Assembly: GCA_004352715.1 (NCBI GenBank)
Contig: SCFE01000034.1
Coordinates: 1,415,896 to 1,479,895 of the forward strand
Length of the DNA: 64,000 bases
From: Hofstenia miamia
Taxonomy: Eukaryota > Xenacoelomorpha > Acoela
Direction: 5' to 3'
In this document: positions 34,699-45,794 of the stretch, one piece after another
How positions within the stretch are numbered: position 1 is the first letter of the stretch
Layout of the letters: each line of letters begins with the position of its first letter
Made by a program: the position numbers and the translations under genes
Notes under the pieces: model-generated
What the model was told of the DNA's origin: nothing
Seen by the model: only the letters and a program-made list of their open reading frames with translations
The model's database searches: none

Positions 34699-35166
34699 TC
34701 ACAGATTTTTAAGTAATTTAAGATTTCTGTTGATTTCTATGCTTTCAATTGTGCATAATTGTTTTGAAGTTTGCCCAACATAAGTCTCGTCAAAGGCGCA
34801 TATAATTGTGTAAGTACCGTTAGACAAATCCTTAAAATTAGTAGGTGTTTTAAATTGAGAACAGATTCCATTTTATATGTTATTCATACTATTCTCACAT
34901 TTTTTATAGATTTAATGTTTTTAAAATTTCTCATCATAGACAGTTTGTATGGATTCATCTGTATTCTATCTTGAATGTATGTCTAACTGACTTCTTGTTA
35001 AATTGCTATTCTTTTCAACGATCTGATTTATTGTCTCTATTGGATATATTGATTTTATCGTATGATGTTTTTAAGTAATACTTTTTTTTATGAATTTTTT
35101 CGCAATTTGGACAAATATCCGATATCCTATGGATTGTACAATGGATGAATGATCGTTGATAGCTTT
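34699..35166 (-). pseudogene. Penelope-like element family 2, GIY-YIG end (partial copy)
   Basis: The minus strand reads SYQRSFIHCTIHRISDICPN (RT thumb end), then a linker and GTYTIICAFDETYVGQTSKQ, a degenerate GIY-YIG nuclease start, to a stop at 34699. It is the same sequence as 39939-40406 and is cut by the gap at 35167. The first copy is truncated by the assembly; the RT core is seen only in the other copy. Confidence 0.65.
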
Positions 35167-36166
35167 NNNNNNNNNNNNNNNNNNNNNNNNNNNNNNNNNN
35201 NNNNNNNNNNNNNNNNNNNNNNNNNNNNNNNNNNNNNNNNNNNNNNNNNNNNNNNNNNNNNNNNNNNNNNNNNNNNNNNNNNNNNNNNNNNNNNNNNNNN
35301 NNNNNNNNNNNNNNNNNNNNNNNNNNNNNNNNNNNNNNNNNNNNNNNNNNNNNNNNNNNNNNNNNNNNNNNNNNNNNNNNNNNNNNNNNNNNNNNNNNNN
35401 NNNNNNNNNNNNNNNNNNNNNNNNNNNNNNNNNNNNNNNNNNNNNNNNNNNNNNNNNNNNNNNNNNNNNNNNNNNNNNNNNNNNNNNNNNNNNNNNNNNN
35501 NNNNNNNNNNNNNNNNNNNNNNNNNNNNNNNNNNNNNNNNNNNNNNNNNNNNNNNNNNNNNNNNNNNNNNNNNNNNNNNNNNNNNNNNNNNNNNNNNNNN
35601 NNNNNNNNNNNNNNNNNNNNNNNNNNNNNNNNNNNNNNNNNNNNNNNNNNNNNNNNNNNNNNNNNNNNNNNNNNNNNNNNNNNNNNNNNNNNNNNNNNNN
35701 NNNNNNNNNNNNNNNNNNNNNNNNNNNNNNNNNNNNNNNNNNNNNNNNNNNNNNNNNNNNNNNNNNNNNNNNNNNNNNNNNNNNNNNNNNNNNNNNNNNN
35801 NNNNNNNNNNNNNNNNNNNNNNNNNNNNNNNNNNNNNNNNNNNNNNNNNNNNNNNNNNNNNNNNNNNNNNNNNNNNNNNNNNNNNNNNNNNNNNNNNNNN
35901 NNNNNNNNNNNNNNNNNNNNNNNNNNNNNNNNNNNNNNNNNNNNNNNNNNNNNNNNNNNNNNNNNNNNNNNNNNNNNNNNNNNNNNNNNNNNNNNNNNNN
36001 NNNNNNNNNNNNNNNNNNNNNNNNNNNNNNNNNNNNNNNNNNNNNNNNNNNNNNNNNNNNNNNNNNNNNNNNNNNNNNNNNNNNNNNNNNNNNNNNNNNN
36101 NNNNNNNNNNNNNNNNNNNNNNNNNNNNNNNNNNNNNNNNNNNNNNNNNNNNNNNNNNNNNNNNNN
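35167..36166. other. Assembly gap, 1000 N
   Basis: Exactly 1000 Ns, followed by a short (TA)n run. Confidence 0.99.
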
Positions 36167-36195
36167 ATATATATATACTATGCATGCATACATAC

Positions 36196-36355
36196 ACTAC
36201 AAAAAGAAACATCCTCAACAATATGTTCACTGAGAGAATATTCGCTTGGAATAATCTGCTCTGCCACTTCTCTTGGATAGATTTCAAGCATTACTAAATT
36301 AGTATTGCGATTTGCTTTACGGCGAATTCGACGTGTTTCTGGATCATCTGGCATT
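36196..36355 (-). CDS. Candidate internal exon, unrecognised
   Basis: On the minus strand a good acceptor (GCGTTTTAGTTTTAG) precedes an open stretch reading MPDDPETRRIRRKANRNTN, LVMLEIYPREVAEQIIPSEY and SLSEHIVEDVSF. It ends at a donor-like GTATGTATG at 36195. The composition is clearly protein-like and unlike the surrounding TA repeats. The basic ETRRIRRKANR run and the acidic/hydrophobic remainder do not match a family I recognise. It lies between two gaps, so neighbouring exons cannot be seen. Confidence 0.35.
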
Positions 36356-36608
36356 CTAAAACTAAAACGCATATCAGAAATTTGGCGGAAAATTATATAC
36401 ATATGTTTATTTGTAGACTTACTTAATATTTTCAATGCAGAGCTTAAATGCCACATTGATGTAAACCATAATAATCTGGGGTAGGGTCCGTAGCCAGTAC
36501 ACATAAAAATAGATACGTCGGCTAGTCCGTGTCCGTATCCAAAGCCCGTCAATATATTATGTGCTATGTTGCAATTTTTCACGAAATATATATATATATA
36601 TATATATA

Positions 36609-37144
36609 NNNNNNNNNNNNNNNNNNNNNNNNNNNNNNNNNNNNNNNNNNNNNNNNNNNNNNNNNNNNNNNNNNNNNNNNNNNNNNNNNNNNNNNNNNNN
36701 NNNNNNNNNNNNNNNNNNNNNNNNNNNNNNNNNNNNNNNNNNNNNNNNNNNNNNNNNNNNNNNNNNNNNNNNNNNNNNNNNNNNNNNNNNNNNNNNNNNN
36801 NNNNNNNNNNNNNNNNNNNNNNNNNNNNNNNNNNNNNNNNNNNNNNNNNNNNNNNNNNNNNNNNNNNNNNNNNNNNNNNNNNNNNNNNNNNNNNNNNNNN
36901 NNNNNNNNNNNNNNNNNNNNNNNNNNNNNNNNNNNNNNNNNNNNNNNNNNNNNNNNNNNNNNNNNNNNNNNNNNNNNNNNNNNNNNNNNNNNNNNNNNNN
37001 NNNNNNNNNNNNNNNNNNNNNNNNNNNNNNNNNNNNNNNNNNNNNNNNNNNNNNNNNNNNNNNNNNNNNNNNNNNNNNNNNNNNNNNNNNNNNNNNNNNN
37101 NNNNNNNNNNNNNNNNNNNNNNNNNNNNNNNNNNNNNNNNNNNN
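36609..37144. other. Assembly gap, 536 N, flanked by (TA)n on both sides
   Basis: The gap is bounded by TA runs at 36585-36608 and 37145-37159. The size estimate is non-round, so probably from paired reads. The missing sequence may be one long microsatellite or a TA-inserted element. Confidence 0.95.
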
Positions 37145-37433
37145 ATATATATATATATAATAGATAGATACAAAATACGCTTCCATCAATTGACATAATC
37201 TACATCGCTTTAGAATTTAATATCTTTGAAAAACAAAGTTCAGAGCCCGTATGTTGTACTATAGAAGCCATGCTCGCACAACTTTGTCTGCGCCCGGTAC
37301 TGTCCCTACCTTAGATAATAATGATTGCTAATACTACATTTAGTTGTATATATTATAATTATCATACACACTAACTAAACCAAATGAATCATTCAAAATT
37401 TAAATTCACCCAAAAGTGAAAATCTGATTAACG

Positions 37434-37859
37434 TAGGGATGGGATCCGGATAGTAAATTGAATATACTGGATAACGGATAGTATATTGTTCATTCCTGAA
37501 GAATAACTTCATTTCTCAATTAATATCAACCTCTTGCGAATGAAAATAAATATTTTGATCAAGTGTCCGAAGACAGCAAGTATTCAGCACACACGGACAC
37601 ATATTTTCCAAATAGACTACGTCCAAATATGGCAGATAAAATTTTCTTGTTGCATGACAGTTTGTGTATCATGGAAAAAATATAGATTTTCCCTCAACAA
37701 TGCCATTTTAAAAATCAAATTTTATATCAGAATTTAGCAAGAATTTTTCACATATGCTATCAAAAAAAATCTAGTAAACAACTTAAATTTTCCCGGATAC
37801 GGGATCTCCGGCTGTGTAATTGCCGATTTTAATGGATACTGGATTCCGGTACATCTCTA
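37434..37859. mobile_element. Short non-autonomous hAT-like element
   Basis: Inverted ends TAGGGATGGGATCCGG (left) and CCGGTACATCTCTA (right; TAGAGATGTACCGG when reversed) resemble hAT termini. Candidate 8-bp target duplications are GATTAACG on the left and GATTAAAA on the right (6 of 8 match). The interior has repeated CTGGATA/CCGGATA motifs. There is no coding capacity. Its right half recurs at 30332-30521 within the duplicated segment. Confidence 0.45.
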
Positions 37860-38977
37860 GATTAAAATTGATATACAAAAATGTCAGACTTTCTATATTG
37901 GCCACCATTATGCTGGAAAATTTAATGTAAGAAAATTGCATGCAAAAAATATTGTAGTTGAATTATGAATCACTTAAAATATACTATTTTAATATATTTG
38001 CTACAGTAAATTTCAAATAAAAAATTTATTACTCATCCCTAATGTCAACACCAATACCCTAGTAAATAAGTTTGGAAAATTTGGCAAAAAATGGCCAAAT
38101 TTTTGCCAAATAATTGGAAAGGATTTGCAAATCGATTCCAAATATTTGGCAAATATTTGCCAAACATTTGGCAAATTTTCCAAATTTTATGCAAACTTTC
38201 CAAATATTTGCCAAATATTTGGCAAACTTTCCAAATTTGGGCTAAGTAATTTTTTTAGTGTATATCAAATATATTAAACAATTACATACATTTATGCAAA
38301 GCATTAAAATTTCATCAGTTAGTTATTTATAACAGCAGTTGATTAAACTGCCTACACACTATACGTTTGAGTGTATACAGAGATGTAGAGACCCAAGACC
38401 AACAAGTCATGGTCTAAACTACAGCAAGCAACTGCCAACCAATTGTATTTATGCATTGGCATGTCAGTCAACATCATAAGTTCATACTAAGGCAACATTG
38501 ATTATATACCAAATAAGTTTGTTTATATTCCATAACAATTCGCTCAAAATTTTGGCAATTATGAATTATAATTTAAACATCTATAAGTATGGTAGATTTA
38601 AAAATTATTCTGATATGAACATAAAAAGTAAATGAACACAGGTGATAACGTTAGTCCATAACTAGTAGTAATTGCGTACTTAAATGTTGCACAAATTATT
38701 CTTAGATATATAAATATTTTAATTGTTTATAATAGTAGTCAATAAAAAGTTGAAATTTTCGTTATATTGGTTTCAAAAATGTTTGAAATAGTTTATTATA
38801 AATTACGCACACTTTTATTTAGTCGAATAAGCTGTAAATTAATGAATGCACAAATTGTACAAATTTGGAAAATTTGGCAATTATTTGGCAAATATTTGCC
38901 AAATATTTTGAATATTTCCATTTACAAAAATTATGCATTTTTATCCAAATATTTGGCAAATATTTGCCAAATTTTCC
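37650..38977 (+). repeat. Second copy of the 30332-31694 segment, ending at a single N
   Basis: Contains the second copy of the TTTGGCAAA foldback MITE (from 38060), which is cut by the N at 38978 before its right terminal repeat is complete. It has one rather than two copies of the 62-bp AAGACCAACAAG block. Confidence 0.75.
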
Positions 38978-38978
38978 N

Positions 38979-39725
38979 CGGTTTAAGTTTTAATTAATAC
39001 AAATATCTAAAACAACATTACTACGTGATTATTAGCACGTGAAAAATATTATTAATAAGAAATTTGTTAGACATTTGTACCAGCATAATGTAAATGATAT
39101 CCATGCGTGTATGAAATAGATATATTGTAATACATGTAAGGGCAACGAGCAAATCAAAGCTTACAACACCCATTGAATACTGATCTGAAAATAATTCTCT
39201 TATGTAAACAAACCTTTAGCAACACATGTTGGTAGTTCCCTTTGATGATATAGTTTGTGGCATTTTGGTAAAAATTTAACCAGTTTGCCACCTAATTTAA
39301 TTAATGACTTGACGAATTCAAATTACGTTCCAATGCCACATAAATTACCCGACTTTGCCACCAAAAAACGTAAAATAACGAAAATGCCACGTGGCTTTGC
39401 TATCGGGGAAGAAGACATGCTCTACAAAGCCAGTAAACATAAATATTTTATGACACTAGATCTATGCAAATCAAAGCTCACAACACCGATTGAATACTGA
39501 TCTGAAAATAATTCTCTTAAGTAAACAAACCTTTAGCAAGACATGTTGGTAGTTCCCTTTGATGATATAGTTGGTGGCATTTTGGTAAAAATGTAACCAG
39601 TTTGCCACCTAATTTAATTAATGACTTGACGAATTCAAATTACGTTCCAATGCCACATAAATTACCCGACTTTGCCACCAAAAAACGTAAAATAACGAAA
39701 ATGCCACGTGGCTTTGCTATCGGGG
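38979..39725 (+). repeat. R1 tail plus two tandem copies of the CCACGTGG unit
   Basis: 38979-39408 repeats 34056-34485. The 260-bp unit then occurs again at 39466-39725 after a 57-bp spacer. Sequence from 39726 matches 34486 onward, so the extra unit plus spacer is a difference between the two scaffold copies. Confidence 0.7.
39409..39465 (+). pseudogene. Ty3/gypsy-like RT scrap between tandem units
   Basis: The 57-bp spacer reads EEDMLYKASKHKYFMTLDL in one frame. It resembles RT motif A of Ty3/gypsy elements (…KAKYFTTLDL…), including the catalytic Asp. It is too short for more than a suggestion, but nothing else explains this spacer. Confidence 0.3.
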
Positions 39726-39938
39726 TTACCGCACTAAATTTTAAGAAAATTAGATGTAATTAATTTTATAAATTCAATGAAATAATGTTTTGAATGTGTA
39801 GTCTTCTATATTATTCAAAGTCGGTTTTAAATATATTGTACATGTATAATATGTTTCAACTGCTTTTAGTGTATTAAATTGACATTGTGTCTTGCCAAGG
39901 TTAACGTCTTGCATAATATTTTATAATTAAAGTGATAA

Positions 39939-40960
39939 TCACAGATTTTTAAGTAATTTAAGATTTCTGTTGATTTCTATGCTTTCAATTGTGCATAATT
40001 GTTTTGAAGTTTGCCCAACATAAGTCTCGTCAAAGGCGCATATAATTGTGTAAGTACCGTTAGACAAATCCTTAAAATTAGTAGGTGTTTTAAATTGAGA
40101 ACAGATTCCATTTTATATGTTATTCATACTATTCTCACATTTTTTATAGATTTAATGTTTTTAAAATTTCTCATCATAGACAGTTTGTATGGATTCATCT
40201 GTATTCTATCTTGAATGTATGTCTAACTGACTTCTTGTTAAATTGCTATTCTTTTCAACGATCTGATTTATTGTCTCTATTGGATATATTGATTTTATCG
40301 TATGATGTTTTTAAGTAATACTTTTTTTTATGAATTTTTTCGCAATTTGGACAAATATCCGATATCCTATGGATTGAACATTGGATGAATGATCGTTGAT
40401 AGCTTATTGGAGATAATGCTTTGAATTCAAAACAAGATTTGTGTCCGTTTGTTTGCTAAAAATGTTTTAATAAAATTCCCATTTTTTCGAATAATATTGA
40501 CATTTAGAAAATGAGATAAGTTTTTAGATTCCTCTTCCATTGTAAATTGATTTTTCATCTAAACTGTGTAATTTCTATACTATATTTTCTGCTTCTTAAT
40601 TATTTGTTATTAGGCCAAAGATATATCATCCACGTATCTTGCATAATGCATGAATTTCATGTTTTTATTGTGAAATGGTTGTTCAATAGTAAATAAATAT
40701 ATATTTGCAACTGTTGGGTTTAGCGAGCTTCCCATGGCCAATCCATCTTGTTGAACATAGAAATGACCATTGAATTCTAAACTGTTTAGATGATTATGTT
40801 TCTATTTAAAAAACAAAACCAAATTTAGAATATGGAGCCCTAGACACAGAACCATTCTTTATAAATAGAGACCTGATAAAGTGGTGTGTGAAAAGCTTTT
40901 CCAGGGATTCTGCTACTGCTGTTTCTAAACTTTATACTCCTTACCTGAGTAATGTATTCC
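39939..40960 (-). pseudogene. Penelope-like retroelement family 2, RT palm/thumb + GIY-YIG
   Basis: On the minus strand, AVAESLEKLFTHHF near 40900 is followed by LEFNGHFYVQQDGLAMGSSL, NPTVANIYLFTIEQ and MHYARYVDDISLA (YVDD at 40625-40636). This is the diagnostic order of Penelope-like RTs (FNG-Y-Q-DG-AMGSPLSP-LANI...RYVDD). Then come SKNLSHFLNVNIIRKNG and, after a frameshift near 40430, LSPISYQRSFIQCSIHR and a GIY-YIG start (GTYTIICAFDETYVGQTSKQ) ending at 39939. The catalytic RT residues are intact, but stops and shifts break the frame. It differs clearly from family 1 at 15569-16440. Confidence 0.85.
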
Positions 40961-40964
40961 AATG

Positions 40965-42330
40965 CATGACGCCGTACTATAGCAATTAAGTTTAGTTTCC
41001 ACATAGGGTAAACCTAGGTTCATTTAATAATCTGAGAAATATTATTTTCAATTTCTCCCCCATAAAATTTGCAATGTAAATACATTAGTGAGAAAATGAA
41101 ATAATAAATTATGATGTTTCTTTGCCACCTACAAAAGCATCTAAGATCAATCTCTATTGGAAAGTTTTGTCAGGCATTTCACTATTACATATTATGTGGT
41201 TGATCTCTTAAAGAAGTTGCAAGGATTTTCAAAAATTTTATTCACAACGTCGATTTTTCAATAGAAAAATTGAATGTTTCTATGTTAAACACGCTTTACA
41301 CCAAAACATCCATAAAATCATCTACGATGATTTATGCCTATTGTTATTGCTGACAAAGCCTTCCTGCATAAATCGCGCTATTTCACTTTGTTGTAAAGCA
41401 TGCAATGAAATTGCTATTTGAATTATCGCACAACACGTATTTGAACAAATCAATTTAGTTTTTCTAGACTTGTGCAATTAAAATGATTTAAATTTCTTGT
41501 GATGGTAGTGGTCCTGATGAAATTTCACCACATCTTTGTGGAGTTAACCTTTTTTCCTTAGAAAAATTCATTGTAAAATCCGCCCAATCACGGTGGACAA
41601 CTTCTTCAAAGATTAATTGCCAAATGCTTATGGCGAATGTCAAGGAATAAAACAGCTGTATTCTTTTCACATCAAAAATGCACTCAAAAGTCAATACTTT
41701 CTCAGGCTAAGCCAATACTTTAAAAAACACTATAAATCGGGCCACTGATACAGTAAATATTGGCATTCAAATATAGTAGTATTTCCAATAAACATATTTA
41801 AAAATGCAATATGATTTTATAAATGATAGCCTCAACCATTACTCTTGCTAGGTTCTTGGGGTCCTACATTTGAAATTACAGATTTATCTAAACAGATTGT
41901 CCCATTGATGACATTTTTTATTGTGTGCCACATCAGTCTTAGCAAGATCCTTTTGGCAGAGGACTAGCATTGTTTTAATACATAGCCTCGAAAGCACAAA
42001 AATCTTTTTGTTCACTTTTAAAGCAAGTTAGTCAGAATACTTGTTTAACCTCCAGCTTATGGCTCGTGATAAAGCGAGACTTCACTCATGCTCGCATGGT
42101 TGGCTCCAATTCCAATTAACTTGAAAGAACTTGACTTATTTCCTTTGTTACATCGCAATTCCGAATTTTGATGTGTTACACATTTGGGATCCCTTTATTT
42201 GATGATGACAAAATGCCCAAGTGTCTCAACCTTTGGATTTATTCACTGATAATGACATGTTGTGAGGGGTTGATAGACTGACACACAAGTTAATTGCAGC
42301 GATTTGTGATAGACCAGGTACCTATAAAAT
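40965..42330. other. No recognisable gene
   Basis: AT-rich sequence. A 68-codon minus frame at 41488-41694 has no known motif. Confidence 0.45.
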
Positions 42331-43564
42331 TGCTGTATACATATTTAACAAACATCGTGATTAAGATATGTCAGGAAATAAAATAGTTTCTATAACACTT
42401 TTTACATCCCAATGACATGCATCTTCCAAGAAAGCATGTGTAATCCCAAATATTTCACTATTTCACTGAAACAGTTTGACTAAATAAACAGTTTTCAATT
42501 ACTACAGAGAAACAATTTGTAAATGCCTCTTGTATGCTATATTTGCTAAAGTTAACATGTTTTGTTGTAGTTGCAATTCTTTGTACTACATTTCATATGG
42601 TGGCAAGTCACGAATAGGTTGATTTTCCTATTGAATCTGTCAGTTTGATATAATTCGAATACTTACTTAAGTCTGGGCATTTTCTATCAAGTGAGACGTA
42701 TTACTCAAGTCTCTTGTATAGTAAGAAATTCAAAAATTAACATATCTATTTAAAATAAACTTAAAAAATTGGGCCGTACACAGATTGGTAATTAAGGCGG
42801 AGCAGTATCTGACAAGCCTTAGGAAATATTTGGTCTTTGTAGGAGAATTTTTATTTTGTGAAATGAAAATGCATAATAAGCCCAAAGGCCAAAACCAATA
42901 CTCTATATTTACAAGAAACGATTTTTGACTCTTACCAGCACACAACNTGCTGTATACATATTTAACAAACATCGTGATTAAGATATGTCAGGAAATAAAA
43001 TAGTTTCTATAACACTTTTTACATCCCAATGACATGCATCTTCCAAGAAAGCATGTGTAATCCCAAATATTTCACTATTTCACTGAAACAGTTTGACTAA
43101 ATAAACAGTTTTCAATTACTACAGAGAAACAATTTGTAAATGCCTCTTGTATGCTATATTTGCTAAAGTTAACATGTTTTGTTGTAGTTGCAATTCTTTG
43201 TACTACATTTCATATGGTGGCAAGTCACGAATAGGTTGATTTTCCTATTGAATCTGTCAGTTTGATATAATTCGAATACTTACTTAAGTCTGGGCATTTT
43301 CTATCAAGTGAGACATATTACTCAAGTCTCTTGTATAGTAAGAAATTCAAAAATTAACATATCTATTTAAAATAAATTTAAAAAATTGGGCCCGTACACA
43401 GATTGGTAATTAAGGCGGAGCAGTATCTGACAAGCCTTAGGAAATATTTGGTCTTTGTAGGAGAATTTCTATTTTGTGAAATGAAAATGCATAATAAGCC
43501 CAAAGGCCAAAACCAATACTCTATATTTACAAGAAACGATTTTTGACTCTTACCAGCACACAAC
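42331..43564. repeat. 616/617-bp head-to-tail duplication split by a single N at 42947
   Basis: 42331-42946 and 42948-43564 begin at the same TGCTGTATAC and end at the same CCAGCACACAAC. They differ by a few substitutions and one base (GGGCCGTAC versus GGGCCCGTAC). A single N at the exact overlap boundary marks two contigs whose overlapping, slightly different ends were concatenated instead of merged. A minus open frame is present in both (LCAGKSQKSFLVNIEYWFWP) but has no recognisable function. Confidence 0.8.
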
Positions 43565-44900
43565 ATTATCTTGTCTTGCACGCTAGCTCGATGTTTTATA
43601 ATTATAATATTATTCAGAAAAATGTCCAGAAGGTAATCCTGCAATGAACTTGTTGCAAGTCCCAGAATTTTTTAGATTTGCAGTTGATAAAGAACTAATA
43701 TCTTTAACTGATACATCAATTTTGCATGGTATTCATATTAACAATATATTAACAGTGAGAAGAAGGCCAATCTGCAAACATCCAGTATTTCCAAAAAAAC
43801 TGAAATCAACAAAATAATGATTACATCTTATAATAATAATCATAATAAGAGTAATAATTTAATATTCGTATACAGTGTATATATCTCCAAAAGAAAAACC
43901 AGTGCGCTCCAGTGAAAAATTATTGAGTAAATATTAATATTACTCAATTGCATTGGAAGAGGTGAGACAGTTCACTCCGAACAGCAATGGGCAGGGAATT
44001 AAAAATATTTTATCCACATACCATAGAAAACGAGTTTGTAAGGTGTACCAGTACCAGGTGAGGTAGGATTTGATGCATTTATTGAAAGAAAGTAGTGCAG
44101 CAATTAATTGTAAATTTAAAACAGATAATTCAAAATTTCAGGAAGTATGCTATTGCTAAAATCCAGTTTAGATACTGCAAGTACTTGAATTATAAGTTTA
44201 ATAATTGATTTATTCATTAAATTTTTTCTGATTTTTTAATGTTCCGAGTGCAAAATTGCAGGATTTAGTTATTGAATCTATATGTAAACATAAATAGGTT
44301 TAAGAATAACTACATGAATTTCATAAAGCATAATACTAAATGAAATTTTAAACAATTTTCGAAATTTATGGTTAGTACTCAAATTAAATTAAAATATTAT
44401 TCCAATTTGCTTTAGAAATACAAACAATGAAGTAATTATTAGAAACGCAATTCCCTAACTTTTAATAAGTAAAACTTTAATGTCTTTCTATAACATTTTT
44501 CAAGTTCTTATAAATAATCTTAAAAAAGTCACAATGATTAGAAAAAATCAGTTGGGACTTTAAAGAATTGCATTTATTGTAGTATACGGCTTTGTAACTT
44601 TGGGTTTAAAGAGGAAAATCAACTCGATTAGCACATTGCATTGCATACTGAAAGCTTAAAACAAACTGTCTAATATTATTAGCAGATTTCATGCCAATTA
44701 GACAGGAACAGTTCCAACGTTATGTTTTAACAAACCAACCTATTTTTGCGAATTAAAGTGAAACATTTAAAATTCTTATAGGACTTTAAAGAACTCGAAG
44801 GACTTTAAAACTTATGTTGGTAGCAGTTCCATGACTGTTGAGCTTTCCTTTACAATACTTAGCTATTCGTATGTTAAGTTATTGTTTGCCGCAATTGTAT
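43565..44900. other. No recognisable gene; upstream region of the 7TM receptor gene
   Basis: AT-rich. No clear TATA box or initiator can be assigned for the receptor gene. Confidence 0.45.
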
Positions 44901-44908
44901 AATCTAAC

Positions 44909-45790
44909 ATGAACAAAACGGTTGCAGAATGTGAGGACTTGTATTTGAAAATTATCCATCAATCACTTGGGTATGTGAACGTGCCAATATCCTGTTTTGG
45001 AATGCTTATGAATTACGTTTACTTTACTACTTTTGAAGGTGTTCATGATATTTCTACAAGGATAGGCTTCCAGTGGCTGGCAGTTTGGAATATTCTGAGC
45101 TTGTTTTTCGATGGAATCATTAATCAAATTGAATTTTTATTACAATTAATTTTAAAAAGAAACGCATATCTTTGTAGAATGATAATGAGTTTTGATGCTG
45201 CAACAAATGTTGTTGTTCAATGGTCTGTAGTGCTAATTTCCACCAATAGGATTTTCGCATTGCTCAAGCCTATGTCATATTTCAACATGCAATCAAATCC
45301 AAAAAAAATTTGGCAAATTGTAATTTTCTCTTCAACAATTATGTTTTTAATCATTTATTTTTGCAGTCTAACTTTTTACAAAATCGAAGAAGGACTTTGT
45401 GTCAGGAACTTTGTGTATACTACATTAGCTCGGTTCGCATGGCAGGTTTTCACAACAGTCAACGTTGCTATTGTATTGGCATTTAATTGCATTTTATCTT
45501 GGAAAATATTAAAGCTTGGAGATGTACTGAATTATGTTCCTGAGAAATACAACCAACAAGCAAAATTGTGCAAGAGATCACTGAATTTATTTTCTTTGCT
45601 TTTTGTACAGTTTTTTATCCTGGATTTACTTCTTTCCGCAGTAATGATACTTCATTTAAACGTTTGCATCAGAAACATTGTATATGCCGTTGGGCAGTTG
45701 TATCTCGTTGTTTTCTCCTCCATAAGTCTAATTTTGTTGGGGATTTCAGGGACTGCTTTTCGAAGAAGATTCAATATGTATTTTACTTGA
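44909..45790 (+). CDS. Intronless rhodopsin-type 7TM receptor (orphan)
   Basis: A single open frame of 293 aa with seven hydrophobic segments at about 18-41, 53-78, 90-112, 133-155, 173-198, 222-248 and 257-282. Cys89 (start of TM3) and Cys164 (second extracellular loop) are placed for the conserved disulphide. The TM3 end reads LISTNRIFALLKP, so Arg114 occupies the DRY arginine with Asn before it. TM7 lacks NPxxY (it reads SISLILLGIS) and is followed by the basic helix 8 TAFRRRFNMYF. The N-terminus is short, with an NKT glycosylation site at residue 2. Family A fits the layout, and it is probably a plasma-membrane receptor coupled to G proteins; the ligand cannot be inferred. The paralogue at 16859-17731 shares HQSL-Y-N-P-C-G, FDG, QW-VV-ISTNR, ALLKP/ALIKP and FRR. 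The start is the first ATG in frame. Confidence 0.85.
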   Translation: MNKTVAECEDLYLKIIHQSLGYVNVPISCFGMLMNYVYFTTFEGVHDISTRIGFQWLAVWNILSLFFDGIINQIEFLLQLILKRNAYLCRMIMSFDAATNVVVQWSVVLISTNRIFALLKPMSYFNMQSNPKKIWQIVIFSSTIMFLIIYFCSLTFYKIEEGLCVRNFVYTTLARFAWQVFTTVNVAIVLAFNCILSWKILKLGDVLNYVPEKYNQQAKLCKRSLNLFSLLFVQFFILDLLLSAVMILHLNVCIRNIVYAVGQLYLVVFSSISLILLGISGTAFRRRFNMYFT

Positions 45791-45794
45791 AAAT

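Noticed and set aside
39255-39500. 81-codon plus frame joining ATKKRKITKMPRGFA to a gypsy-like scrap
   Set aside because: A chance fusion of the CCACGTGG repeat unit with the 57-bp spacer; no gene structure.
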